From the NCBI GenBank assembly GCA_023953845.1, contig JAMLJC010000001.1:682001-746000 (forward strand): 64,000 nt of DNA, given 5' to 3'. Position 1 is the stretch's first letter; every line of letters starts with the position of its first letter. This stretch comes from Rhizobiaceae bacterium. Lineage in GTDB: Bacteria > Pseudomonadota > Alphaproteobacteria > Rhizobiales > Rhizobiaceae. The notes under the pieces are model-generated. The model searched no databases. It was not told the origin of the DNA and saw nothing but the letters and a program-made list of their open reading frames with translations. Below are positions 17,935 through 26,861 of the stretch, one piece after another. A program made the position numbers and the translations under genes.

Positions 17935-18507
17935 TCAGCCTCCGACGGAATTCGGCAAGGCGCGAAGACGGCCTTTGTAGTCATCGTCCTGTTCGTGAGT
18001 CGGCCCGTGTTCCACCGGCGTCAGGACCATGTCGTCCGTGATCGAGGACAATTTCAGCACCTCTCCGCCTTCGGTTCGGGCGAAGGCCTCGGCCCCGGCC
18101 GAGTTCTCGAAGGGCACCGTCTCCGGTGCGCCCATCCCGCCTTCGCGGACGGAGCCGACCACGAAGAATGCCTTCTCCGCGTCGATCCAGTTGCCGTCAC
18201 CGGGCTGTTCCCAGGTCGCGCCGGGAGCGCCCATATCGTTGACGTAGATCGCGAGGATCGGTGCGACCTGCTCCGGCGCGCGCGCATAGGCGATCGCATC
18301 GCGCACCTGGCTGAAGAAAAGCGGCGCCATGCCCTTCAGGTGGACCTGCGCCTTCGGGCCGGGATGTTCGAGCAGGTTCATCTGACAGTAATGGCCCAAT
18401 GTCTCCGCCGTCATGTCCTGCGGGGCGATGTCCTGCGCGACTTCCTGCTTGCAGGCGCTCGCGATCAACAGGAAGGCCAGAAACACGAGCCTTGTCGACG
18501 TCATCAT
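17935..18507 (-). CDS. nosL: NosL copper-binding lipoprotein
   Basis: A 190-residue outer-membrane/periplasmic Cu(I) chaperone for assembly of the copper sites of N2O reductase. The N-terminus is a lipoprotein signal ending at a cysteine (LIASAC, residue 19). The copper motif C-Q-M is in GHYCQMNLLEHPGPKA near residue 37. The start at 18507 overlaps nosY as ATGA. A longer open frame to 19383 runs antiframe through nosY and is not real. Confidence 0.9.
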   Translation of the reverse strand: MMTSTRLVFLAFLLIASACKQEVAQDIAPQDMTAETLGHYCQMNLLEHPGPKAQVHLKGMAPLFFSQVRDAIAYARAPEQVAPILAIYVNDMGAPGATWEQPGDGNWIDAEKAFFVVGSVREGGMGAPETVPFENSAGAEAFARTEGGEVLKLSSITDDMVLTPVEHGPTHEQDDDYKGRLRALPNSVGG

Positions 18508-19325
18508 GGGGTCACCTTTCTGAACGCAGCCCAGGCCATGGCCAGCACGACGACCGGCCAGAGCAGGATCGACGCGGCGGATTGCCAGAGCGGTATCGCG
18601 TCGGCCGCGCCGCCGATGCCGCCGGCCACCGAGACCGCTTCGGCGGCCGAGAGGTTGAAGATGCGGAAAGCATCCGCGGGATTGGACAGCAGAGCGATCG
18701 GCAGGATGCGGGTGGTCAGCGGGCCGCCCGCATCCGAGACGATGAGCGCCAGAAGCGCAAGGTCGAACAGGACGACGACCGCCAGCCAGAGGCCGATGGC
18801 GAGCCCCGCCGCGCTTGACGTCCGCCGGGTCAGGGCCGAGAGCGCGTAGCCTGCGCCGAGGAACGTCGCACCGAGCAGCACAGACGACCAGACCAGTCGC
18901 CACAAGGATGGCAGACCGGCCAGCGCGTCCCGATCGACGACGATCGCCGCGATGCCGGCCACGCCGTAACCCAGACCGGTTGCAAGGCCGAGGATCGCGA
19001 CATGGGCGAGGAGCTTGCCGAGCAGGATCTGCAGCCGCGAGACGGGATAGGTCAGGACCAGCGGCAGCGTCCCTCTTTCGACCTCGCCCGCCACCGCGTC
19101 GAAGCTCATGAGCAAGGCCAGCAGCGGCACGAGATAGACCGAAAGGGAAGTCAGAGAGGCGACGATCACGGAAAGCCGGTCGACACCGACATCGCCGGTG
19201 GGGGCCGCGCCCGCCGCAGCCAGCACGAGCGCGAACAGGGCCATCATCGCGGTGGCGATGGCGACCCAGCGGTTCCGGAACGCGATGCGGAACTCGCAGA
19301 GGACGGTGGCGAGCACACGCTTCAT
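18504..19325 (-). CDS. nosY: NosY ABC transporter permease
   Basis: A 273-residue inner-membrane permease of the NosFY ABC system, needed to mature the CuZ centre and thought to export a sulfur species. It has about six hydrophobic helices, an N-terminal FRNRWVAIATAMMALFALVL segment and a cytoplasmic EVERGTLPLVLTYPVSR loop typical of ABC-2 permeases. It overlaps nosF and nosL by four bases on each side, so the three are tightly coupled. Confidence 0.93.
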   Translation of the reverse strand: MKRVLATVLCEFRIAFRNRWVAIATAMMALFALVLAAAGAAPTGDVGVDRLSVIVASLTSLSVYLVPLLALLMSFDAVAGEVERGTLPLVLTYPVSRLQILLGKLLAHVAILGLATGLGYGVAGIAAIVVDRDALAGLPSLWRLVWSSVLLGATFLGAGYALSALTRRTSSAAGLAIGLWLAVVVLFDLALLALIVSDAGGPLTTRILPIALLSNPADAFRIFNLSAAEAVSVAGGIGGAADAIPLWQSAASILLWPVVVLAMAWAAFRKVTP

Positions 19326-20221
19326 TGCCCGGCTCTCCTGCTGAAATGGGAATAGATGTCTTCGAGGCTCGGCGGGACGACATCCAGATCGGCGACCTGT
19401 CCGTCGAGCGCGGCGATGCGCGACAGGAGCGGCAGCTTCTGCGCCTGCTCGCAGGCCAGCCTCAGCCGGCCGTCATCGGTACGGATTGCTTCTGGAAGGG
19501 CAATTGCCAGCGCCGCCTCGTTCCCGGCGGCCGGAGTGACCAGCATGCCGACGGGCAGGGCCGCCCTGCCCCTCAGTTCGGGCAGGCTGCCCTCCGCCAC
19601 CAGTTTTCCCTTCGAAAGGATCAAAATCCTGTCGGTGCGGGCCTCGACCTCGGTCAGGACGTGGGACGAGAGCAATATGGCGGCCCCGTCTGCCGCCAGC
19701 CCATCGAGAAGATCGTAGAAATCGCGGCGCGAGACCGGATCGAGGCCGGATGTCGGCTCGTCCAGCACTAGCAGCCGCGGCTTGCCGATCAACGTCTGGG
19801 CCAGGCCGACACGCTGGCGCATTCCCTTGGAATAGCCGCCGATCCGGCGGCGCGCGGCATGAGCCAGCCCTACCCTCTCCAGGAGATCCATCGCCTGTTT
19901 CGGGCTCTCGCCGCGCAGCGACAGATAATAGCGGATCTGCTCTTCCCCCGTCAGCGACGGATGGAACGACGCGTTCTCCGGCAGGTAGGCCACCTGCGTG
20001 CGCGCCTCGGCCGAACCCGGCGCCGCGCCGCAGACGGTCACGGAACCGCTGTCGAAGGGGATAAGGCCGAGGATCATCTTCATCATCGTCGATTTGCCCG
20101 CGCCGTTGTGGCCGAGCAGGGCGACGCGCTTGCCGCGCTCAAGCGTCAGCGAGACATCCTTGAGTGCCTCGACCGACTGAAAGCGCTTAGTGAGCCGCGA
20201 GATTTCCAGCGTCGAATTCAT
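19322..20221 (-). CDS. nosF: NosF ABC transporter ATP-binding protein
   Basis: A 299-residue ATPase partner of NosY. Walker A GHNGAGKST is near residue 38, the signature YSKGMRQR near 132, Walker B LLVLDEPTSGLD near 150 and the switch histidine in LSSHVLTE near 183. The start at 20221 gives MNSTLEISRLTKRF; an earlier start would read further into nosD. It overlaps the end of nosD by 35 bases. Confidence 0.93.
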   Translation of the reverse strand: MNSTLEISRLTKRFQSVEALKDVSLTLERGKRVALLGHNGAGKSTMMKMILGLIPFDSGSVTVCGAAPGSAEARTQVAYLPENASFHPSLTGEEQIRYYLSLRGESPKQAMDLLERVGLAHAARRRIGGYSKGMRQRVGLAQTLIGKPRLLVLDEPTSGLDPVSRRDFYDLLDGLAADGAAILLSSHVLTEVEARTDRILILSKGKLVAEGSLPELRGRAALPVGMLVTPAAGNEAALAIALPEAIRTDDGRLRLACEQAQKLPLLSRIAALDGQVADLDVVPPSLEDIYSHFSRRAGQ

Positions 20222-21515
20222 CAATGTTTCCTTGGGCCCATCGTCCCTGGACCTGGCTCTCAAAGGCCTGCGCTTCCGCGCTGACCGGAATGGAAAGGGG
20301 CCGCATCAAGGGGGAGGAATCGCGTACGCCGCCCGGCAGCGTGGCCGGAAAACTCTGCTGGCTCCAGCGGACCAGTTGCACGGCCGGGGAGCCTGTCAGA
20401 AGCGCTGCCGCAGGCTGCGACCACAGGATCTGGTCCATCAGATCGTTCGGGCGGTAGAAGCTGTCGGCAAGGCCGTCGCCGTTCAGGTCGTAGGCCGGAT
20501 GATCAGACCAGAAATTGCCGCGCCCCTTATGACTCCACTCCATGTGGCGGGTGCCGACATATTTCACCTGCTCCCGATTGCCGATGAAGGCGTTGCCGGT
20601 GAGCACGTTCTTCTCGGAACCGGCCGTGAAATGGATGCCGATCCCGCACCCTTCGAAACGGTTCTCCCAGATCAGGTTCTTGTGCGCGTTGTATATGAAG
20701 AGGCATTTCTTCGTGCCGCCGCGCACCAGATTCCCCGTCACATCCGCGTTGTTGGCATAGTTCAGCATCAGCCCGTGCTCGCGGTCGCCGAGGCTGAGGT
20801 TGTTCAGGATCTTCGCGCGGTCGGAGAACATGATGGCAAAGCCGAGATGGTTGCCGATCGATATGTTCTGCGACACCTCGGTGTTGCGGGTGTACATGAA
20901 GTGCACGGCAAAGCGCAGGTCGCGCATCATGTTGCCGCGATAGATGCTGTTGGAACTGGCGTTGGAGAAGATGCCGTCGCGGCCGTAGCGGATCGAGTTC
21001 CCCTCGAGCAGCGTCCCCGGGCTGTTCCAGACATAGATGCCGTTGCCGCGTTCGTTCATATGAAGGTTCTGCGTGCCGACGATCTCGTTGCCGACGACCT
21101 GCGCATCGCGGCCGCCATGCACATCGATGCCATGCATGTTTCCGGTGACCAGCAGCCCTTTCACCCGTGCGCGGTCCGCCCCCTTCTCGATCTTCACGCC
21201 GGCGTCGAGATCCTGGTTCACCTGTCCCGATCCGGTGACGGTGAAGCCCGACAACGTAATGTCCGGCGCTTCCAGCGTGATGACGCTGCCCTTCCCGCCG
21301 CCGTCAACAACGGCGCCGCGCGGCCCGACGACGGTCAGCGGACGGTCGATCGTGACGGGACCTTCATAGGTCCCGTCGGTCAGCTTGAGCACGTCGCCGG
21401 GTGCGGCCCCGGCGACGGCGAGAGCAAGGCTGCCCACTCCCGGCGCGACCTCCCGCTCGGCCGCGGCCAGCGGCGCGGCGGACAGCAGGCCGATAAGAAG
21501 GACAGCCAGGCGCAT
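20187..21515 (-). CDS. nosD: NosD, periplasmic parallel beta-helix protein for N2O reductase maturation
   Basis: A 442-residue exported protein required with NosFY for CuZ assembly. The signal peptide runs to about residue 18 (PLAAAE). The body is a right-handed parallel beta-helix of CASH/PbH1 repeats, visible as recurrent N-G-I / G-N-x-I patterns (for example NEIVGTQNLHMNERGNGIYV and NSIRYGRDGIFSNASSN). The start at 21515 is chosen because the frame further upstream is a shadow of nosZ. Two bases separate its ATG from the nosZ stop. Confidence 0.93.
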   Translation of the reverse strand: MRLAVLLIGLLSAAPLAAAEREVAPGVGSLALAVAGAAPGDVLKLTDGTYEGPVTIDRPLTVVGPRGAVVDGGGKGSVITLEAPDITLSGFTVTGSGQVNQDLDAGVKIEKGADRARVKGLLVTGNMHGIDVHGGRDAQVVGNEIVGTQNLHMNERGNGIYVWNSPGTLLEGNSIRYGRDGIFSNASSNSIYRGNMMRDLRFAVHFMYTRNTEVSQNISIGNHLGFAIMFSDRAKILNNLSLGDREHGLMLNYANNADVTGNLVRGGTKKCLFIYNAHKNLIWENRFEGCGIGIHFTAGSEKNVLTGNAFIGNREQVKYVGTRHMEWSHKGRGNFWSDHPAYDLNGDGLADSFYRPNDLMDQILWSQPAAALLTGSPAVQLVRWSQQSFPATLPGGVRDSSPLMRPLSIPVSAEAQAFESQVQGRWAQGNIDEFDAGNLAAH

Positions 21516-21517
21516 GG

Positions 21518-23473
21518 TCAGGCGGCCTTCGGCTCGACGAACATGCGGCCGCGCATCTCCATGTGGAGCGCATGGCAGAACCACTGGCAGTAGTACCAGT
21601 AGACGCCGGGGTTCGCCGCGACGAACGTCACGGAGGCGGTCTGCTGCGGCCCGATCTCCATCGCCACGCCATGGTTGCCCATGGTGAAGCCGTGGGTCAG
21701 GTCGTCGATTTCGTCGAGATTGGTGACGATCACCGTCACCTCGTCGCCCTCCTTCACGGTGAAGCTCTCGACGCTGAACGCCGGCGCGACGGAGGTCATG
21801 TAGACGCGGACCTTGTTGCCGTCGCGGACCACCTCGTCGGTCCATTCATCGATGTTGACGCCATCGGCCTCGGCCTGCTTGCGGGTCTCGGCCCACATCG
21901 GATCGCTGCGGTCCCAGACGGACTTGATGTTGGGCAGGATCGAGGGATGCACGGCGATCGCGTCATGCGGCTCGGCGAAGTTCGAGCCGTCATGCACCAG
22001 CACCATCTTGTCGCCGGAAATGTCGATGAGCTGGTCGTTCTCCGGCTTCAGCGGCCCCACATTCAGGAAGCGGTCCTTCGAGAACTTGCAGAGGCAGACA
22101 AGCCAGTTATTGGCTGCGTCCAGCGTCTCGCCCATCACCGTCTTCAGGTGGCCGGGTTGGTAGTGGACATCCAGCTTGTCCTTGATCGGATCGATCTTCT
22201 CGCCGGCATAGGCCTTGATCGCGTCCTCGATGTTCCACTTGACGACCTGGCTGTCGAGGAAGAGCGATGTGTAGGCGTTACCGCGCCCGTCGAAGGCGGT
22301 GTGCAACGGGCCGAGGCCCAGTTGCGGCTCCGCCACCACGGCGCTGCGCGGTTCGGCATTGTCATTGAACAGCGCATCGAACTTCGTCACGTCCAGCACG
22401 GTCACGGTCGGCGACAGCTTGCCGCCGATGCACAGGTGCTTCTTGTCAGGCGCCATGTTGCATCCATGCGGGTTGTTGGCGATCGGGATGTAGCGGGTGA
22501 ACTGCGACTTTGCCTCCTTGCGCCCATCCAGCACCTTGACGCCGTTGATCTCCTCATACTGCCCCGCGGCGATGGCCTTCTCGATCTCGGCGATGTTGAA
22601 GACGACGATATGGTCCATCTCGGACTTGGTCATCTCCTCCAGCGTCATGCCCATTTCCGAGTTGTAGCTGGTCGAGAAGGCCCACTTGCCCTCGTAGTCG
22701 GCGTCACAATTGTCGAGGTTGCCCGAGACCTGCACCTGCCAGGCCACATCCCACTTGTCGGCATCGATCGCGGTGAAGATGTTCACGTAGGTCGAGACGT
22801 CCTGCATGGTCGAACCGTCATTGTTCAACGGAGCTTCGTCCTCGCCGTTGCAGAAGACGTAGTTGGTGCGCGGCCACTTTTGTGGACGCATGCCGTGGAT
22901 GCCCTTGGCGTTCGGGATCTCGAGGATCGCGTCCGTCTTCATGACGTCGCAGCGCACCCGCGCCACGCGGGTGTTCGCCTTGTCGTTCATGAACAGGTAG
23001 CGCCCGTCATACTTGCCTTCGGTGAAGGACATGTGGACATGGTGCAGGTCGCCATTGTCATGGATATGCTTGCCGTTGGCGGCGAGCTGCTTCTTCGTCT
23101 TCTCCGTCATCGTCCGCTGGTGGATGCGGATCGATTCATTGGTCTGGCCCCAGCCGGAAGCCGAGCACCGGTTGAAGACCGGAACACGCATCAGCTCGCG
23201 CATCGAGGGAATGCCGAGGATGCGCATCTCGCCGGTCTGGCCCGAGGACCAGAAGCCGTAATAGTCGTCAAGCTGCCCCGGCGCGACCGTACCGTCTGCG
23301 CCTGCCGCATGGGCCTTTCCGGCGCCTGCCGCGGAGATTCCCGCGGCGCCGAGCCCGATCGCGGCAGAGCCCATCACAGCCCGGCCTCCGAAGGCGCCGG
23401 CCAGCGCCGTACTCGATGCCGTCGCGCCGAGCAGCGCGCGGCGAGTAACTCCGTTGTTCCTGTCTGATTCCAT
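21518..23473 (-). CDS. nosZ: NosZ nitrous-oxide reductase, clade I (Tat-exported)
   Basis: A 651-residue periplasmic copper enzyme reducing N2O to N2. A twin-arginine signal (VTRRALLGATASS, residues 9-21) identifies the clade I type. The N-terminal seven-bladed propeller holds the CuZ histidines, including HIHDNGDLHHVHMSF near residue 137. The C-terminal cupredoxin domain carries the CuA motif YWYYCQWFCHALHMEM (Cys-x3-Cys-x3-His-x2-Met). Length and motifs are complete, with no sign of decay. It is the second gene of the operon, 18 bases after nosR. Confidence 0.97.
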   Translation of the reverse strand: MESDRNNGVTRRALLGATASSTALAGAFGGRAVMGSAAIGLGAAGISAAGAGKAHAAGADGTVAPGQLDDYYGFWSSGQTGEMRILGIPSMRELMRVPVFNRCSASGWGQTNESIRIHQRTMTEKTKKQLAANGKHIHDNGDLHHVHMSFTEGKYDGRYLFMNDKANTRVARVRCDVMKTDAILEIPNAKGIHGMRPQKWPRTNYVFCNGEDEAPLNNDGSTMQDVSTYVNIFTAIDADKWDVAWQVQVSGNLDNCDADYEGKWAFSTSYNSEMGMTLEEMTKSEMDHIVVFNIAEIEKAIAAGQYEEINGVKVLDGRKEAKSQFTRYIPIANNPHGCNMAPDKKHLCIGGKLSPTVTVLDVTKFDALFNDNAEPRSAVVAEPQLGLGPLHTAFDGRGNAYTSLFLDSQVVKWNIEDAIKAYAGEKIDPIKDKLDVHYQPGHLKTVMGETLDAANNWLVCLCKFSKDRFLNVGPLKPENDQLIDISGDKMVLVHDGSNFAEPHDAIAVHPSILPNIKSVWDRSDPMWAETRKQAEADGVNIDEWTDEVVRDGNKVRVYMTSVAPAFSVESFTVKEGDEVTVIVTNLDEIDDLTHGFTMGNHGVAMEIGPQQTASVTFVAANPGVYWYYCQWFCHALHMEMRGRMFVEPKAA

Positions 23474-23491
23474 GGCGAGACTCCTTTTTGG

Positions 23492-25687
23492 TCAGGTCGT
23501 GGGTTGATCGGTTTGAACTGCGCTCCTGGCGGCTGGGACCATCCCCAGCGTCGGCGTGCTTGCCGCCAGCTTTGCCCGTGCTTTCATCTTCTTGATCACC
23601 ACCGGGCATGTGGTCTGCGACTGGTAGAGCACCTGGCAATGCAGGCAGTTGATGCACTCGTTGGGGTTGATCTCACCGGTCGGGTGGATCGACTGCACGG
23701 GGCACTGATGCGCGCAGGTCTGGCAGGGGTGGCCGCACTCATGGTAGCGCTTGAGCCAATCGAACATCCTGAGCCGCGCCGGGATCGCCAGTGCCGCGCC
23801 CAGCGGGCAGAGATAGCGGCAGTAGAAGCGTTCCACGAAAAGACCGGCGATCAGCACCGCCGCGGCATAGGCCACGAAAGGCCAGGCCCGCACGAACTTC
23901 AGGATGATGGCGGTCTTGAAGGGCTCCACTTCCGCCAGATGCTCGGCATGCTCGACGCTGATCAGCGAGACGCCGAACAGGCCGAGGAAGATCATGTACT
24001 TGATCGGCCAGAGCCGCTCGTGCAGGCCCCATGGCAAGGTCCATTGCGGGACTCTCAGCTTGCGGGCGATCTGGTTGGTCAGCTCCTGCAGGGCGCCGAA
24101 CGGGCACAGCCAGCCGCAATAGGCGCCACGACCCCAGAACAGGAGGGCTGCGGCGAGCGAGAACCACAGGATGAAGGTCAGCGGGTCGAGCAGGAAGGCC
24201 TGCCAGCTGAAGCCGTTCACGAGGCTGCCGAACAGCGCCATGATGTTGACGACCGAGAGCTGGGCGTTGGCGTACCATCCGAGGAACACCAGCGTCACCA
24301 CGAGGAAGCCCATGCGGAAGGCATAGAACAGGCGCTCGTTCCTGACCGCGAAGGTCTGGAAGAAGAACACTCCCGTCAGCACCGTCAGCATCGCGCCGAG
24401 CACGGCTATCTTCAGCTTCGAATCTGTCCAGATGCGCTTCCAAAGGTCCGCCTGCGCAGCGCCTTCGCTGCGATCCGCGACGGTCGCCACCTCCGATGCC
24501 GGGGCGGCGGCAGGGCGCGCGATGGCGCGCAGGTATTTCTGCGGCAACTGGTAGCCGAGGTCGAAGGTGTGGAAGAGCTTCTCGATCGGCCCCACTTCCC
24601 GCTGCACGAGAAGCTGGATGCGAAACGGCTTGGCCGGATCGAACCCGACGCCGGCGGGGATGCGGAACAGATCCTTCTCGGGGAAATCCGGCGCGCCTGC
24701 CGCGGCTATCGTGGAAAGGCGGCGATGGTCGCGGTCGCGGAAGCGCACCGAGACGTCGTCCTGGATCAAAACGATCCTGTCGAAGATGCCGCCGCGCACA
24801 TAGCCCGATCCCTTGAAGGAATAGAGACCCCGCCCCATCAGCGCGACAGCGTTCTCGCCTTCCTTCAGCCAGGTCTTCAGGTTCGCCGCCTCGGCGGGAC
24901 CGAGCAGCCCCTCAGCCACCGGCGGCGCGGAAACGAGCGCCGCCTGCAAGTCGATGAAGACGGTTCCGGGCGGCTCCGTCAAAGCGCGCTCGCGCGCCCT
25001 GGCATCTGCATTGGCCGCGAAGGCGGTATTGACCTGCCCGACGTCCAGGGACAGCCTTCTCACCGTGCCGTCGCCTTCGGCCTCGAGCCAGTCCGCTGGC
25101 GCTGCCGCAGCGGGATCGATCTCGAATTGCGGTCCGGCGTCGGCCTGCTCGGCCGACAGTCCGCCCAGACCGAGCGCACGGGCGACCTTGAGACCCGACC
25201 TGACGATCGAATCGTCGATCACCATGACCGTCACGGTAGCGCCCGAGATGATATCGACCTCGTGGGCGGTGCCGCCGGATTTCGCCTCAGCGATGAGGTC
25301 GAGGCCGGAATAGCCTTCGACGAGCGCCTTGATCTTGGCCTCCGGGATGCCGATCAGCACGATCGGCTCGGAATGTTTCACCAGCCGCACGCCGACGATC
25401 CTGGCATTCTTGTCGACGGCCACGAGAGAATGGATCGGCTTGCCGGAATAGCCCGTCGTCCCGACGAAATCGGAGGTGATGAACGCCCAGGCAACCGTCT
25501 CGCCGCCCTTAAGGACGGGCGCGACGGCAAGATCGCTGCGGATCGGCCCGAAGACATCGGCTCCGGGAACGAGCTCCGACGCGACCTCGGCCGGCAGGTA
25601 TTCCTGCAGCACCGTAGCCGCCAAGGCGTTGCCGGCCAGCAGGCCCAGCATCGCGCAAAAAAGAAGAAGGAGACGGAGAATTTTCAT
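23492..25687 (-). CDS. nosR: NosR polyferredoxin/flavoprotein for N2O reduction
   Basis: A 731-residue membrane protein passing electrons to NosZ and needed for nos expression. It has an N-terminal signal (to LLAGNALAA), a periplasmic FMN-binding domain with the modification motif around DIISGATVTVMV near residue 170, and a membrane region from about residue 420. The C-terminal cytoplasmic part has polyferredoxin cysteines (CGWLCPFGALQE; CRYLCPLG; CGHPCQTCAHQCP; CINCLHCQ). First gene of the operon, with a Crp/Fnr-type site about 60 bases upstream. Confidence 0.96.
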   Translation of the reverse strand: MKILRLLLLFCAMLGLLAGNALAATVLQEYLPAEVASELVPGADVFGPIRSDLAVAPVLKGGETVAWAFITSDFVGTTGYSGKPIHSLVAVDKNARIVGVRLVKHSEPIVLIGIPEAKIKALVEGYSGLDLIAEAKSGGTAHEVDIISGATVTVMVIDDSIVRSGLKVARALGLGGLSAEQADAGPQFEIDPAAAAPADWLEAEGDGTVRRLSLDVGQVNTAFAANADARARERALTEPPGTVFIDLQAALVSAPPVAEGLLGPAEAANLKTWLKEGENAVALMGRGLYSFKGSGYVRGGIFDRIVLIQDDVSVRFRDRDHRRLSTIAAAGAPDFPEKDLFRIPAGVGFDPAKPFRIQLLVQREVGPIEKLFHTFDLGYQLPQKYLRAIARPAAAPASEVATVADRSEGAAQADLWKRIWTDSKLKIAVLGAMLTVLTGVFFFQTFAVRNERLFYAFRMGFLVVTLVFLGWYANAQLSVVNIMALFGSLVNGFSWQAFLLDPLTFILWFSLAAALLFWGRGAYCGWLCPFGALQELTNQIARKLRVPQWTLPWGLHERLWPIKYMIFLGLFGVSLISVEHAEHLAEVEPFKTAIILKFVRAWPFVAYAAAVLIAGLFVERFYCRYLCPLGAALAIPARLRMFDWLKRYHECGHPCQTCAHQCPVQSIHPTGEINPNECINCLHCQVLYQSQTTCPVVIKKMKARAKLAASTPTLGMVPAARSAVQTDQPTT

Positions 25688-25745
25688 TCCATGATGTTTC
25701 GGCGTTTCATGGCCGGAACATTGGACTGCGGCTCCAAAATGTTAT

Positions 25746-25759
25746 TTGCGCCAAGACAA
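25746..25759. promoter_or_regulatory. Crp/Fnr-type site (FnrN/NnrR-like) upstream of nosR
   Basis: The sequence TTGCGCCAAGACAA has the TTG-N8-CAA spacing of Fnr/NnrR half-sites; the left half (TTGCG) fits NnrR boxes and the right half is one base off. It lies about 60 bases upstream of the nosR start codon, suitable for activation under low oxygen or NO. Binding is inferred from position and pattern. Confidence 0.5.
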
Positions 25760-26066
25760 ACAGCGCAGCGCTTTGCATGCGGCAAAATGTACGCAAGCAG
25801 CGGCGATCAATATCGATCCATGGCCGTTCAAAGCTTGTGGAAGCGAGCCGCCATCCGCCTCCGGTGCAGTCACATCGGGACGTGCCTCCAGACCGCTATC
25901 AGCAAGTCTTCCGACGATTCTCCAAACGACAACCAACGTGGTCCGCGGAAGCAGTTCCTCTCACAAGTTTGCGCTTTAGCAAAGACGCTCTGTCAATCAG
26001 GTTGAATCATACCTAGCACCTCCTGAAATATCCTGCCTTGGCGGGCAAAAGAGGCTTTGATTTCTG
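25760..26066. other. Intergenic region between nosR and the divergent DUF2249 gene
   Basis: About 300 bases without a supported gene; the two start codons are 379 bases apart. Apart from the TTG-N8-CAA site near nosR, only weak TTG..CAA pairs of the wrong spacing occur (for example around 25775). The region presumably holds two divergent promoters. Confidence 0.6.
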
Positions 26067-26348
26067 ATGACTGATACAAAAGCCGCGAGGCCGGCTATCG
26101 ATGTGCGCACTATCCCGCCTTTCGAACGACATCCGAAAATCTTCGGCATTCTGAAGACGCTCAACGCGGACGAGTCCTTTGTGGTCATCAGCGACCACGA
26201 TCCCAGACCGCTGCACTACCAGATAGAAACCAACTATCCTGATCTCTTTGCATGGGAGTATCTCGAGCAGGGGCCGAAAGTCTGGCGCGTCCGGATTGCC
26301 CGGGAAGCATCATCGGGTTGTGGATGCGGTTGCGGATCGCAGCCATGA
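26067..26348 (+). CDS. DUF2249 small protein
   Basis: A 93-residue cytosolic protein of the DUF2249 family. Landmarks are IDVRTIPPFERHPKIFGIL near the N-terminus and SFVVISDHDPRPLHYQIE in the middle, followed by FAWEYLEQGPKVWRVRI. The C-terminus ends in an unusual Cys/Gly run (SSGCGCGCGSQ) that could bind metal. DUF2249 genes often sit beside denitrification genes, and this one is divergent from nosR. The molecular function is unknown. Confidence 0.75.
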   Translation: MTDTKAARPAIDVRTIPPFERHPKIFGILKTLNADESFVVISDHDPRPLHYQIETNYPDLFAWEYLEQGPKVWRVRIAREASSGCGCGCGSQP

Positions 26349-26384
26349 CAGGAGATGTTCGGCGCCGGGAGGGATAGCAGTTTC

Positions 26385-26861
26385 ATGCGGACGCGGCTTC
26401 GCGTGAACGGACAGTATGTCGAAGCGGATGTCGAACCCGCCACCCGGTTGAGCACTTTTCTCCGGGAGCCGCTCGCTCTTAAGGGCGTTAAGGAAGGCTG
26501 TTGCGAGGGCGAGTGCGGCGCCTGCACTGTTCTCGTTGATGATAGGCCGATCAATTCTTGCCTGATGTTGGCGTTCCAGGCCGAAGGACTTGATGTCGTC
26601 ACAATCGAGGGGCTCTCCGCCGGTGGCGTCAGCCGTCTGCAGCAGGTTTTCGTCGATACAGGCGCGGTGCAGTGCGGCTATTGCATCCCGGGCATGATTA
26701 TGGCGGCGGAAGGGCTCCTGCGCGCTAACGCCGATCCGAACGAATTCGCGACCCGTCATGCGCTTGCGGGCAATATCTGCCGCTGCACCGGATATGAGAC
26801 GATCGTGCGCGCCGTCATAGCCGAGGCTGCCGCGCGTAGAAAAGAAGAAGCACGATCATGA
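26385..26861 (+). CDS. [2Fe-2S] subunit of a molybdenum hydroxylase (CoxS/XdhA type)
   Basis: A 158-residue iron-sulfur subunit of a three-subunit xanthine-oxidase-family enzyme. It has two [2Fe-2S] clusters: the plant-ferredoxin type in GCCEGECGACTVLVD with a later Cys (PINSC), and the helical type in CGYCIPGMI and CRCTGYE. The start at 26385 follows a GGGAGGG ribosome-binding site and gives the usual short N-terminus; a start at 26355 would be longer. It overlaps the FAD subunit gene by four bases. Confidence 0.9.
   Translation: MRTRLRVNGQYVEADVEPATRLSTFLREPLALKGVKEGCCEGECGACTVLVDDRPINSCLMLAFQAEGLDVVTIEGLSAGGVSRLQQVFVDTGAVQCGYCIPGMIMAAEGLLRANADPNEFATRHALAGNICRCTGYETIVRAVIAEAAARRKEEARS

Noticed and set aside
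21563..23467. Antisense open frame of 634 codons over nosZ
   Set aside because: Shadow of nosZ; no motif, no ribosome-binding site.
25770..25790. Second Crp/Fnr site (TTGCATGCGGCAA) near nosR
   Set aside because: Spacing between TTG and CAA is 7 bases, not 8.
23504..26005. Antisense open frame of 833 codons over nosR
   Set aside because: Shadow of nosR that continues into the intergenic region; no domain is recognisable.
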